From: Apostichopus japonicus
Lineage: Eukaryota; Echinodermata; Holothuroidea; Aspidochirotida; Stichopodidae
Reading direction: 5' to 3'
Assembly: GCF_037975245.1 (NCBI RefSeq)
Contig: NC_092569.1
Span: 23,032,168 to 23,096,167, forward strand
DNA: 64,000 bases
Below, in pieces: positions 51,356-64,000 of the stretch. Made by a program: the position numbers and the translations under genes. How positions within the stretch are numbered: position 1 is the first letter of the stretch; each line of letters starts with the position of its first letter. The notes beneath the pieces were generated by a model. That model was not told where the DNA came from. It saw only the letters and a list, made by a program, of their open reading frames with translations, and did not search any database.

Positions 51356-52089
51356 ACCACGTTATTTATCAGTCGGTCACATTTAAGATCCATAAACTAT
51401 GTAATGCAATCTAGTGTGTCACATATAGACATCTGTATATAATGTAAGTGTCATTACTATTACAGGATAAATATGTGCTTTTTTTACATAGAAGCTCCTA
51501 TATCTCGAATTGTTAGTTAGATTTTAAGAACTCGCGATTCAACCACAAGAAAAGGATAAGAAAGGATAAGGATATAGTTGTTTACATCTCACAAAATAAA
51601 TGTCAAATTATCAGTATTTTGACCATTACTGGATTTAATTACTATATTTTCATTATCTAAAGCTTACCATATATGTTTACGAATTAACAAATATTAAGTC
51701 GAATATAGAAGGCAAATGATAAGCACTAAGAACCGTGTTTGTTCGTCGTTTATTTATATAAGACATCATGCATACAAAAGACGCTCTCAACGTATTAACA
51801 TACTTTAACACCAAATCGCTCGGAATCGTGATATATCAATATCAAACACCACCTTTCGGATATAAGACGAATCACAGGGAAAGTAATTTCTGCTGGCCTA
51901 TCACGGAATAGAGTATTTCTGTTTAACAATGTGGTTCTGTTCTTATTTACTGGGGTGTTAAAAAGTGTCAATAATTTGGTTAAACAACAACAATAATATT
52001 GTTTTTCCACCCGATATTCATGGCTCGTACAGTAACTAACTACTATTCATGTCCTGTAACAAATGTTTTAAACACAGAGTAGTAATTAC
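51356..52089. other. Intergenic upstream of gene C
   Basis: Partly matches 30346-30650 upstream of gene B, with an extra block of about 350 bp (near 51530-51900) in this copy. No gene seen. Confidence 0.5.
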
Positions 52090-52971
52090 TGATAATTATT
52101 GATACAAGGTTGTGGGACATAACAGTATTTGCTGTACCAACTATTATGTGAGAGTTCTTTAACACGCGATTCGAAAATGTAGTCGTATCTAATCGTTTAA
52201 TGCTATCAGTAAGCCTGTGGGTATACCGGAACATTGCATTTCTTCGTTCTCGGAATGACGAATTGGCGTAGTTTAAAGAGAGTTATGAACTGGGATCAAA
52301 CGGTACAGTACCTACTTTACTTCAAACGCATATCTAGTACAGTGACTACAAGTGCCACGTCTAACACATGTTACTACTGTTCAAGTCCCACAACCGTGCA
52401 TCATTAATCATTACTTTGTGTTCGTAACACGGTAACATGTGTTACAGGTGGCATCAGTACTTACTGTGCTAGTTATGAGTATCGGCTGTTTTTAAACATA
52501 TTATTATATTATTTGTTTCAATATCACTCATGCAGTAAACTGTTGAAATGATACAATTCACTTTAAATGATCATGATCAGGGACTACCTATTCATTGCGC
52601 AAATTGACGGACGCCATGTTACGTATTATGATTCCACGATACCTTAACTGCTTTAACTTTACACAATCATTTACAGGGTAATGTCTTCTATTGTCATTGC
52701 TGGCATGTACAAGCTACTATATGCTAAACAACGTGGCTGGCAACATACGATACTTAACGGAATCTGATTGACATATAAACCGTATGATAACACGTGATTG
52801 AGCCACGTAGCAATGTTCCACGTGTTCGATATGACAACATCACAAGGAAATACATCTTTAATAATGGACGAATCGTTGCTGGATTCTTACTACAATTAGA
52901 CAAAGGCACATTGTTAGACGTTATTATCTGTGCCGAGAAATCGGAGTCATACTTCTTATGTTAAAGCATTT
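52090..52971. repeat. Duplicated segment S, copy 3, first part
   Basis: Continues homology to copies 1 and 2 until the LINE insertion; resumes at about 55439. Confidence 0.8.
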
Positions 52972-55438
52972 ATCAATCGTTTATTTATCATCACAGATGA
53001 AACAAAATACAAAATATTACATATAAGAAAATCAAATAATTATAAGAACAAATCAAGAATTGAAAATAAACAACAAGTGTACACTGAGATAAACGGAGAC
53101 CTTATACAAAGTCTGGCCACCGTGCTAGAATAAAAAAAACGTATTAGGTAGGGGAGGGAATAAGCAACAAATAAAGGTTAAAAGAGACGAGTAGACTAAG
53201 TATTGCACACATGAGTAATCATGATTGAGTAAGGTAGAGTTTAAGACTCTTCCTAAAGATATTTACTGTACTAATTTCCTTAATAATATTTGGCAATGAA
53301 TCCAAGAGATTAATACCAGTAAAATAGATATTATTACGAATAAAAGCAGCACTGCGTGTATCATGGTTATGAATGTCAAATTTATACTGTATGCAGTTAC
53401 TTATTGTATCAAGTAGAAGATTATTTACAAGGCGAAACATGCATACACCATTAATGGTCATTACATCTAGTTATTTGAAACATGGGTGGTATATGATAAA
53501 TAAAACCACGTTGTACATAATGCGTACAGCCCTATTCTTAAGTTTATGTTCATTTGTAATAGTATAACTGTGACCCGAACCCCACATCATATTAGCATAA
53601 GAAATTACCGGCAAGATCAGTGCATTGTACAACAATAGAACAACTTTATAATCAAGTACATCTTTAAATCTATTAATAATGCCTATAGACATTGCTACTT
53701 TGTTACATAAATTGTTGTTATGCAATGTCCAATATAGATTCTCATGAATAGTAACTTCTAAACATTTGGTACTTGTCACTCTCCTGTTAATACTATTGCC
53801 CCTACTGCTAGGTCTTTATGATCATAGAGAATAGTGGTATCATCAGCAAACATTGTAACATTTAATTTGTCAGAAGAACAATGATATCATTCATATAGAT
53901 CATGAATAAGACCAAGTATAGATCCCCGAGGGACACCACAAATTACGGTTTGTAGACTAGAACCTGTGGAGTTAATGTTCACATACTGAGTGCGATTTTT
54001 TTAGATAGCTACAGATTCAGTTGTGAACCCTGCCTCTTCGGCCATACGTGTACAATTTATGTAAGAGTATAATATGATATACAGTTTCAAAAGCCTTCGA
54101 CACGTACAAAAATATGCCAATAGAATACATTTTATTATCAAGGGTATATGTTACCTTATTAACAACATTCGTAGGAGCCAATAAACGTAGAATGTTTCTT
54201 AAGGAAGCCATAGTGATTATTATCACGAATGATGTATTTACTAAGGAAATGTGAAATTATGTTATACATTAATCTATCTAATACTTTATAAAGAACAGGG
54301 AGTACAGATATTGGCCTGTATTTACTAAACTAGGATCGCCGACTTGAACTATTGGAATCACCTTGGCATTTTTTAGCTTGTCAGGTAAACACCAGTTTCT
54401 ATTGAAACATTAAAAATAAGGGTTTCAATACCTGCAATAGAATAAGAACTTGCTTTAAAACATAGAATGAAATCTGGTCAATGCCCAGGCTCTTCCCACT
54501 TGGCATTGAAAGAATTACCTTTCAAACCACATCAGGGTCAGTGGGAGAGAGGAAGATTGTATTTTTATTATAAAAATTCCCTAAACTAATAGAATAGTTA
54601 AACTTGTTATTGTTTCTTATTTTGCTGGCCAATGATGGATCGACATTTATGAAATAAATATTAAAAGCTTTAGCAATGACTTGGGAGTCACTAGTTTTCC
54701 CCGCATCGGTCATAATGTGACAAATATTTGATTTATTACTTTTTGTCTTCAATAAAGTATTGATCACGTCCCATATTTTCTTGACATTATTAACGTTAGA
54801 CCTATTTTTTCGCGAAAATAGTCTCGTCTAACCTTTGTGATCATATTATTCAACTTGTTCCTATATGTGGTGTATTTTTGTTTTCGTCTATCAGAAAAAT
54901 TACTGAAAGATCTTCGGTATAAGGCATATATAAGTTTTATAGATGATATCAAACCTGGCCATGTGTGCGTTTTTTTTTTTTAAGAGGACAATGCCTGTGT
55001 ATTAAAAAAGTTACAACATTGATGAAATCATTGCAACACTCCTCAACGTGTAGGTCAATATATCAAACCATGCAAATTCCTGTAGTTAATGACTAATTGA
55101 ACTAATACTAACATTAGAAAACAAACGCTTCCACTGAGTAATGTTTATTAATGAATCAGCCGCCATAATGTAGGCATCCTTCTTTTTGAAGGTTGCACGC
55201 AAATAAATTAATAGTTTTTTTTTGTCAAACTCTTCGATGAACAATGAACAGTTTGAACTGGGGGGGGGGGGCGTTATAAATAACACCGATAAAAGTATTT
55301 CTGTTACTTAATTTAAACTGCAGAAAAAGATGTTCAAATGTTGTACAAATTAAATCAATATTTACATATGTAAAATTAAACGTATCGTTAAAGTACAGTG
55401 CTACACCTACGCCTCTGCCTGTTTCCTTGTCTTTATGC
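52972..55438 (-). mobile_element. Jockey/CR1-like LINE, degenerate, endonuclease to C-terminus
   Basis: Minus-strand fragments in order. Endonuclease: GRGVGVALYFNDTFNFTYVN, FIGVIYNA (55.43-55.27 kb). Linker frames follow (54.95-54.52 kb). RT: RPISVLPVLYKVLDRLMYNI, DNNHYGFLKKHST, VSKAFETVYHIILLHKLYTY. C-terminal part: LLYNALILPVISYANMMWGS, and at 53.46-53.22 kb RLVNNLLL...RKSLKLYLTQS. Several frameshifts and stops. Comparison with segment S copies 1 and 2 places the insertion between AAAGCATTT and CATATAAC, with loss of about 16 bp of target. Confidence 0.75.
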
Positions 55439-57900
55439 TCATATAACACGGTATACGTATATCACCTAATTGTGATTACAGGATTATATCCGGAATGTGG
55501 TCACATAGGATCATAGTGAAGTATTATACAAGCCTACTAGAAGAGATCACATTAACTGTTACTGTGTCAGATAAAATGTTTGACACTGAATTAAAATGTT
55601 AACTGGTAGTAAGGAGCAACCAAATGGTTGTACCCACACAGATGCCGTAATTAAACTGAATGATATCTAATGCTGGGTACGTAGTACATGGGGATTTGGT
55701 CAAAATAATACCAAAATATGTCTATACTGTCTCTAATTGTAATATTACAACAAGGAAGGAGGTGGTCTCAATAACAATCATTGTGTCGAATTAACTTCCT
55801 CATTTACTCTCTATTTAGAAATATCCAGTACTCTTTATTGTTTATAACTTAATTCGTTAGACGCATTTTAAATTGCAGATTGGCTCACTAGTTCAGACAT
55901 GTTAAGTACAGCTTAGTTTATTAATAAAATAAAAAATCGTCGATAAAAAATTTAGCCATGTGTTTCCCATGACCAAACTGAGCTTTTCAAGATTTTGTTA
56001 TTAAAGCACCAGTTACACACAAACCTTACTTTAAGTAAACTGGAGTTATTCACAGGTTTTCTTGAGAGTTGTACATTTAATTGCTAATGCGAATTCAACG
56101 TGGTTAGTATAGTAGGTAGCTGTTTCGTTAAGCTGCAGACGATTCTCAGAGTATGTCACCAGTGTTTTTAACCCCAGGAAGGCTAATCAGTAATTGCTTC
56201 ATACAGCGATTCATTAATTCGTCCAGATACTTTTTGTGTAAATATTAAAGCGAGAGCGGAGTCACATGCATATAAAAAGTATAATTTGGTGGTGATGTAA
56301 CTAATCACATTGATTCGACTCTCAGCTTCATAGCTTGTTTCGTTGATGAGCCTATTACAGATATCTTCAATAAACTTAATTGGTAGACTGAATTGCACAA
56401 AAATCTCTGACGTCATACATGAAGTTAAAGGGAACTCACTTGGTTGATTTATTAGATTATTAAAACAATGAATTAGCATGAACGTTAAGGCCTGCCCCGA
56501 GGAGCCACTGTCATCAGCAATGTTACTTGCAAGGATCGTTCCAGAGATTTAGCAAATGTTATTTTGATGAATGTCTTGAGAACCTCAATAGCTATTAAAA
56601 CATATTCAGCACTCATTTTGTTTTTCTTGGACTATAATTATCAAGACAAAAGAGCTACCTTAAGCCATCGATTAAAACACATGCAATGTTTTGTTTTTTG
56701 TACCTTGCAATTACTTTACGTGTACCTGCATGTTTTTTTTTTTGTAATGATATGACTGTGAATGCAAGCTGACGGAGTAATATCACACAAGGTTGTTAAC
56801 ATAAAACCTTATTTAAACCACACCTTAGTACTCCAGCCATGTAAAAAGGAAAATATGTGATATTGATTAAGGTCTCCATCCAGCAATTATACTTACTAGA
56901 AGAAAAATCATGAGATGTAATTTAAAAAAAATAGGTCCACATGATCCGCCCTACAGTTTGGCAATATGAGTACCTTTCCATTATTAATACCAATTACCAT
57001 TATTAATTGGAAGAGCCCCTTTGTTTGCTTCCCGAGTGTACACATATCGGAGGAGAGCTTTCAACTCGTACTTGTAAATAATGAGCGTTTATTCAAACAC
57101 ATTTCTAGCAGTATTTAAGGAACTTCGCTAATAAATATTCATAGTCGGAATATTTTTAATTATTTCTCGTGTTCTTCACGGTCTTTTCCCATTCTTTCTA
57201 TGTTTTTATTTTATTTTACAGAGTAGCATATGTAAGTCCTAACCATATTATTGTTACTGAAAACTGTTTCGATCAATATAAATGAATAGCATACCAAAAA
57301 CGTTTAAAATATATCCACTTGATTATGTTTGTGTTATGTCTCAACCTCTAACACAACGAAGATCACTTTGAATTACTGGTAGCAACTTGGTAATAGAATA
57401 TTAGGCGTCCCATACTGCTTGCGAATTCCTGTCACTGAACATATCGCATTTCACCGATTCTAGAATATAAATATCAATATTCATGTGTATTTGTCAATTA
57501 CCATATCACATATATGAGAATAAAGATGTTTGATTTCAGTGTCGTATACGCCACCTTTGTATATATAATAAAGGTGTACAGTGATGAGTGGGATTGGGAT
57601 ACGTTAGGAATATGGGATATTGGAAATGGTTTTGTTAAAGTTTGTTAAAATATAATTGGAAGAGCCCCCTCTATTCGATTCCGGTGGGTATATGGTCGGG
57701 GGACAACCTTTACATCATATACTCTATGAAATCCTTATTTGTGGACTTGATAAGCGATATTCAAACATATTTTTATAACCTATATGTTAGCAATATCCTT
57801 TATTTTGTATTTAATCATTTATAAAATTAGATTACATTGTTGGAACGTTGTATATGTTGATATCAGTTTCCTGATAACCACCTTACTTCGTTCGTGTTCG
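55439..57900. repeat. Duplicated segment S, copy 3, second part, with internal repeat
   Basis: Resumes at the CATATAAC/TATATCACCTA block. Contains an internal duplication: about 56100-57000 resembles 57940-59430 (shared GTAGCTGTTTCGTTAAGCTG, ACATGCAATGTT blocks), absent as such in copy 2. Confidence 0.7.
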
Positions 57901-60900
57901 TGAGAGTGGTAGTTTTAATCGCTAATACGATTAATCGTGGTAAGTTTAGTACATAGCTGTTTCGTTAAGCTGCAGACAGGTCTGCAGTGTCACCAGTGTT
58001 TTTTACCCAATGCAGGTTAATCAGTAAGTACTTAATAAAGCGATTCAATACTTCGTCCATAAAATTTACGAGTTAGTGTTAAAGAGTAAAGTCAGATAGG
58101 CCCATTTAAATAAATTATATCATAGGATAATTGTGTAACTCATCACATTGATTTAATTTACAGCTTCATAGCTACTTCCGTTGATACGACAATTAAAAAT
58201 ATTATTCATATACTTAATTGTTAGACTTTGTACAAAAACCTCTGACGTTATACATGAAAAAAACGCAAAAATTAAGCAACTTGGTACGTTTATCTACGTA
58301 TGACATAAATAATAATTCCTCAGTGTTGTGTATTATTGAAATACAATTAATAATTAAACTGAGAATGAGTGCATAGTGGACCAACTTGTGTTTCATGAAA
58401 TATATTTTATGAAATATTTTGTTAATATTATACTCCGATACAACAATCAAAAAAGGAAATTTGACAAGTTTCGACAAAAAGACTCATTTACCTACATACA
58501 AGTTTTCATGCCTAAACGTGATATTATTTCAAGAAAAAAAACCGCAAAAATTAGTATAATTATTGAATAATTATCATCACTTATAGTGATACAATGATAC
58601 AATGGTACATTAACATTGTACATCAAACTTGAATTTGGTTTAGCCTGTTAACAAACACTATTATCAGTCGAGGTGTTTATCTATTTTTCGTTTAAGTTTT
58701 AACTACCCTTTTACATAGTTTAGGTCCATCAGTTAAAGTGACTGGACTATATTGTCTAGGACAACGACATCGGGTCAAATACCTAGATGCAACATAAAAC
58801 TCAATCGGGAAAAAAACATTAGAATTCATGTTGACAATGTGTTAAAAATGTAATCGTTGGTTGAGTAATTAGATTGTTGAAACAATGCATTAACGTCAAA
58901 TGTAGCTTAAGATTGATCAAATGTTAAAGGTGAATATCGTAGAAACCCCAATAGTTATTGAACCATATTCAACACTCATTTTGTTTGTTTCTTTACTATA
59001 AAATATCACAACGAAAGAGCTACCTTAGGTCATCTTTCAAGACACATGCAATGTTCTTGTGTTATATCTTCTCTTCTATTTTTTCTGTTGTATCTTACAG
59101 TAACATTATGTACCTGAATGTGTTGTAATGACGTAACTGTTGTTGCATGCTGACCGAGTAATATTTAACCTAGGCTGTTAAAATATAAATTTAAACCACA
59201 CCGCACCAACGTTTTGTTCTCTCCACCATTTAAGTTAATTATTAAAGATAATCAACACCTTCGACGGGTTAAGAGTAAAAATAAAAAAAAGGTATTGACT
59301 AGATGTTTCCATTCATCAATTATATTTACTGGGGAAAATCATGACATGAAATAAAAAAAAAAATAGGTCTTAATAATCCACTTTACAGTTTGGCTACATG
59401 AGTACGTTTAATTTGAAGAGCCCCCTCTCATTGCTTCAAATATATGTTTATCAATATTTCATATAAATTCGACAATATTAACGCAACCATTAATTCAATA
59501 ATACTTCTCTGTCGGAATGTTATTAACTTTCTCTCGTATTCTTCATCTTTTTCTCCCATTTCTTTTATGTATTTATTTCGGTTACATAGTACCCTATGCG
59601 GTTCCTAACCATTATTGTTATTGAAAACTAGGCTATAAAATGAATATTCATGTGAAATTGTCTATTGTCAATCAAATGTAAGTTAAAAAATATCTTATCA
59701 TTTTCGAGTTTCGTTAACGCCACCTATGTACATATATTGATAATGTTGTAGAGTGATGAGTAGGATTTACTATTTGATATCAAAATAAAAAAAACATCCT
59801 GTCTATATAAATACATCCTTGCGCTTTTTATTGGAGAGGCGTTTCATGGAAAAAATCCATTAGATGTTTCTTGTACCATGACAGTTTCGACTTTCTGGAC
59901 GCAAGGTAACGGTAAATTGTCTTTTTTACCACATTGGCGGCGCATTCACATACATTGGTAATTAATTTGGTGTCCCCGTGTAGTAGGTAAACCTTTCGCC
60001 TTTTGGGGGAACATTTTCATAAAACAAACCATTTCACGGGCATGGTTCTAAAGCGACGTGTTGCTGGTGCTACGGTGGCGCTTCAGTTCGCAAAGGAAAG
60101 TTTTAAAACTATGCGTCTAAGTTTTATCATATTTTGTTTTGCTTCGATCACTTGGGTACGTAGGCATACTGGGTCTCATGTGGAAAGTGTTTGTACGAAG
60201 ACGAAAATCCGTGGGCGTATAAGGCTTTAGATTGATGAATATCTATATCTGTATGGTACCTTGGTAGCATCTGCAAACGCTTCCTGCATACGCTTGACTT
60301 GCTCTGGATGCATCTTTTTTGCCAAATTTGAGACTTGGATTTTGTCTCTAGGGCTTTTAAATAACACGATGTAATGTGTGATATTACTCGTTTTCTTTGC
60401 CAGTTAAATAAAAATTGTGATATAGCTCATGGAAATATTTCATATGGTCATCTTTCTATTAACATCACATTTTCATGATGAGTTTCTTTTGGAAAACCAA
60501 TCATTGATGCGTTGATTGTTCCCATGTGACGTCGTGATATGGTATAAAATCATCACCTTTGTAAGATGGGTCAAAATTTGTCTCCAATTCCGACAGGAGA
60601 CCCTCAACAAAAGGATTTTAGACAGGATCACAGACAGCTCCATAACAGCTGGCTGGTATTCCCCCATAGCAATACACAATCCTCTCAGGCGTATATTGGT
60701 AACTTCGGATATATTGAGAGAAATGAATCCGTTTTCAAATATCACCTTAACAATAAAGAAAAAATGTATCGACTATGAAAAGGACAATATACGTAATTGT
60801 CTCATGAGAGCTACCGTCATCTTAGCTTACGATATATTTGAATCCTGATGACCAAGCAGACTCTTTATTAAAATGATTCTGACAACTTGAAATGCAAGAA

Positions 60901-63153
60901 ATAAGACGTCCAAAAGAGTAAAATAAAATGATATTTGCCCAACTCTAACGAAAATTGCCACCCAATTACTTCCCAGTTCTCCGTTTATTTGATTGTTTTG
61001 TATTCATGACGTTTCCAGAAAAGAGCGTTAAATGCCTATGAAAACGTTGCGGGTTTAACCACGTTTACCACAACGTCATATTCAGCGTATACAAACACAC
61101 TCACACCTATGGTCACGACGTTGCTCAAATTGCATTTAAAGACGCACATTACCCTTTTTCGGAGATTAAAGTGCCCTCCGCTAGGTAGGTCAGGTGTCAT
61201 ATCTAAGGCATACAACGGGTAACCTTTGGCGTAGTCACTACGACTGATCTGATTGCCTTTGTCACTGAACATATACGTCAGTTGTATTTATCTCTTTCTT
61301 CATTTACAATAGTTGTTCTAGGTTATTGGATATTGCTTGAACATGTTAAGGCAAAAGCAACCATAGATTACTTCAAATATAATTTTTGTTGTAGTAATTG
61401 GCATCAATAAATGAACACAAAGCTGGGCTATTTCAGAAATATTCGAGTAACATTTTCACTGGTATAGATGCTGGAAAGGGCGGGTGGGTTGCTGTCAGTA
61501 AAAAATATAGACATTAGAGCCTTTGTTATAATCTTTCCACTCTTTCAAATTTGTTTATTTGATGTATTCTTTATATTTATAGAGACCGCACTTGTTTACT
61601 CTTTATTTATTTATTTTTTATTTATTTTGCCTCAAGTTTTACTTCGATGCTTCCTATTTAGAAATTATTTGAAATGTATTCAGGAAAATGAAAGTAGAGG
61701 GAAACTCCAAGGTTTGCAAGCGATTACAAAACTTCAGCATATAATTTGTTTCGTCAGTTTTATATTAATCCATGCGTTATGTCATTTCGATATCAAGGTA
61801 ATTTAGATATTTTCATGTGTTCTTATATTACTCATCTCGTCTGGCTTGTAGTTTTGCCCTCTTTACGAAATATCCGCAAGGCCGCAAATGGTGCGACAAT
61901 CTATTTCCAGTACTGTGAAAGTAAACTAAATCTAATGTTTCCAAAAAGGGCCGACAAAGGACCACTTTCCATAAATCAAAGTTAACTTTTGTTACTTTGA
62001 AAATAAAGTTCTTTGAATAATCAACAAGACACCATCATCTGTTGTTGAATATCAGGGAAGTGGAGACGGAATACAAAGGTCACTATCATCCCGTGTTCCC
62101 CACCTATGCCTTCCCATTTCTCTGAAATTCTTGAAAATGACATTTTCCTTGGAATTTTGTAAGTCTCAAAGGGGATTCATGTCGGAATATCATTCATATT
62201 TGTTATATTTCAACCACAGTAGTACGCTTCAAATATGTGCTGGGGTTGGTGGGGATGATCAGGTGGTATATCTCTTTTACCTAGGAATTCGGAGAACTAT
62301 CATTTCTATAGTGGGGAAAATCAAGCAGATGACCAAATGAACAAGCACTGCATCATATTCTTCCATGGAGATGAGTGAGAAAGAAAGAAAGCTATGCAGA
62401 TTAATGGTAAGTTACTGAGTCTGGTTGAATACGTACCTTTGGCAAATATCTAATTAAAGGAGTCTCCCAGAACCCTGGTTATATATGATTAACTTCGAGT
62501 GCATGTAAACGCTTCTTTCATTTTGGTAAGCAAATGTACCATCTAATTGTGTCAATGTAAGGATATTTAATCATGAATAAGAGTGCACATATTCTGGTGA
62601 TTTCGGTTGGTTTTGTTTTTTCTGCATAAACTAGTGCGCTTTACTCTGGCAGTAGAACTGTTCTCTCAAACATGATACATAAAGATCCAAGAAAGTAAAT
62701 CGAAACGTATAAGATATCGTTCATAGTTAGGCGATGTCATAATATTGTCACTTGTTTTTATTCAATATTATCGCAACTTTTGGAAAGGAATATTACTGGT
62801 CAGTAAACTGATGTATTTTTTTTAATATATTTTATTTGCATCACTTCTTAGTATTCTCAGTGACATCATTACTAATAACATTTAAGAAATATCGAATTCA
62901 ATACCATTTATGAAAACTCTGGACAAATTATCAAATGCCATCGAGTTTCCTGTGATTGTTGTACCCCTCTTAAATTGTTTTACCGTCGTTTGATAGTTTG
63001 CCCCATAACCTAGTATTGCATTGGAAGGCTAATTAATCAAATACGCAAACTTCTACTAGCTTCGATATGTACTTCCTTGTTTAATACATATTATTATATC
63101 GCCAACCGTTTCCTGTCCTTGTAACCTTGAAGACTTCAAATCCACTACTTTGA
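57901..63153. repeat. Intergenic half of third duplicated unit
   Basis: Collinear with 33401-38770; about 85-95% identical by eye depending on region, with the block near 59.88-60.22 kb best conserved. Ends at the gene D stop codon. No gene supported. Confidence 0.75.
60111..60230 (+). other. Conserved short frame MRLSFIIFCF..., copy in unit 3
   Basis: Reads MRLSFIIFCFASITWVRRHT, then GSHVESVCTKTKIRGRIRL and a stop. Counterpart of 35405-35536; the two frames end differently. Not recognised. Confidence 0.2.
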
Positions 63154-63650
63154 TCATTGACTTGGACGTATTTTCATTGTTGTTGCTGTTATACCGCAAT
63201 GAGAACCGTGAAGATTCGTCCAGAAGACACCGCGGTTATCGTTGTACGAGTAGTCACCATTCAGATTGGAGTAGCCACAGGAATAGAAATTTGTCTCGTA
63301 GACCGGGTTTTTGTTTGCGCAGCATATCTTTTCATCATAATAGCAATAATAATAACAATGACAATTGTTATAACCACTACAGCCATCACAATTATAGCAT
63401 TTATGATGTGAACGGCTAGAAGGACAGTCATAACAATAATTATAGCAGCCACAGTCAGAGTACTCGTATCCACCTGTAGCTACGCGGTTGGTGAATGTGG
63501 AACAGTGGCTGGTTGAGCCCGTACTTCCATCGCTTGGATACCACCAGCCACCTCGGTGTTTTTCTGCGCAGTCGAAGGTACTCGATCCATCATTGTCTTG
63601 ATCTCGCGTACTAAATCGAAATCCTGAATTTGCTCCCATAGCGTTATAAC
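63154..63650 (-). CDS. Gene D last exon: fibrinogen P subdomain with 86-residue Cys/Tyr-rich insert (gene continues beyond window)
   Basis: 497 nt, phase 1 start after acceptor TTCCAG, stop at 63154-63156, open throughout. FSTRDQDNDGSSTFDC keeps both calcium-loop aspartates; AEKHRGGWWYPSDGSTGST opens the insert; the centre has CYNYCYDCPSSRSHHKCYNC and CHCYYYCYYD; then C-GYSNLNGDYS and MKIRPSQ. The upstream exons lie past 64000. The 3' flank (62370-63150) matches the 3' flanks of genes C and A. Confidence 0.83.
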
Positions 63651-64000
63651 CTGGAATGAAACTAGCAAATACTGAATGAAGGTATTTTCTTGTAAAATAA
63701 GTTTTTTTTTCCTTTTATATATACTGAACATTACTAAGTCATGTTAGGTTCGTTTGCTAGAGTTGTCGTTTATAATTGCGTTTGTTATTTTGTTCGTTTA
63801 AGTTGGGCTTACGTTATATTTTTTTGTGGTTTCATATACGAGTTCTAAATTATCGTAAGGAATGTTACAATATTGAAAAAAGGAGTCAAGTTTGCGAATT
63901 TTTATTGGAGCGATTCCAATTCTGTTAATTCGTCTGGGACCTCAATTGAGAACATAGTTAATTACGACAATATTTTTCTGAATGTCAGTATTGTATGTAT
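63651..64000 (-). other. Intron upstream of gene D last exon
   Basis: Matches the corresponding intron of gene C (39229-39480) in several blocks such as TTCGTCTGGGACCTCA. No exon expected or seen. Confidence 0.6.

Overview
The window is nuclear DNA from an animal. It is AT-rich, with introns bounded by GT/AG, many decayed non-LTR retrotransposons, Penelope-like remnants, three long (AT)n tracts and large tandem duplications. No bacterial-style gene organisation, rRNA or convincing tRNA gene was seen. The only protein-coding genes I can support belong to one family of secreted fibrinogen-related proteins (FREPs/FReDs), all on the minus strand. The combination of EGF-like and TIL (trypsin-inhibitor-like) modules with expanded FReD genes suggests a marine invertebrate deuterostome. 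An echinoderm such as a sea cucumber is my best guess, but this is inference and not proven by the sequence.

Layout. At 1-2035 there is a partial copy of a duplicated intergenic segment ('S'). It is followed by a Tx1/L1-like LINE remnant (2425-3800) and gene A (5174-7559), a 5'-truncated FREP copy with an in-frame stop. From 8 to 22.8 kb lies a gene-poor stretch with C-rich inverted-repeat elements, microsatellites, a Penelope-like RT remnant, a CR1-like LINE fragment beside a duplicated 35-bp minisatellite module, and SINE/MITE-like pieces. Gene B (22824-30207) is a full-length FREP copy with several frame lesions. The second S copy (30651 to about 33400) carries a 575-bp RTE-type insertion. 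Gene C (38771-51220) is the one complete, uninterrupted gene: seven exons, 1731 nt of CDS, 576 residues. Its 8.1-kb first intron holds a hammerhead-ribozyme-like motif and a 2-kb internal tandem duplication. The third S copy (from 52090) is split by a 2.5-kb LINE (52972-55438) and itself contains an internal repeat. Gene D is represented by its last exon only (63154-63650) and continues past the window end.

The predicted gene C protein has a signal peptide, a fibrinogen domain lacking its C-terminal calcium/ligand (P) subdomain, a TIL domain, an EGF-like module and a complete fibrinogen domain. In that last domain a Cys/Tyr-rich insert of 38-86 residues, differing between all four copies, sits between the conserved GGWWY motif and the cysteine preceding NLNG. 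In gene C this insert is largely encoded by TAT/TGT triplets and looks like a trinucleotide-repeat expansion inside a recognition domain. Tandemly duplicated genes, variable inserts and mixed intact/broken copies fit a fast-evolving lectin-like immune or adhesive gene family; the function itself is inferred from family membership.
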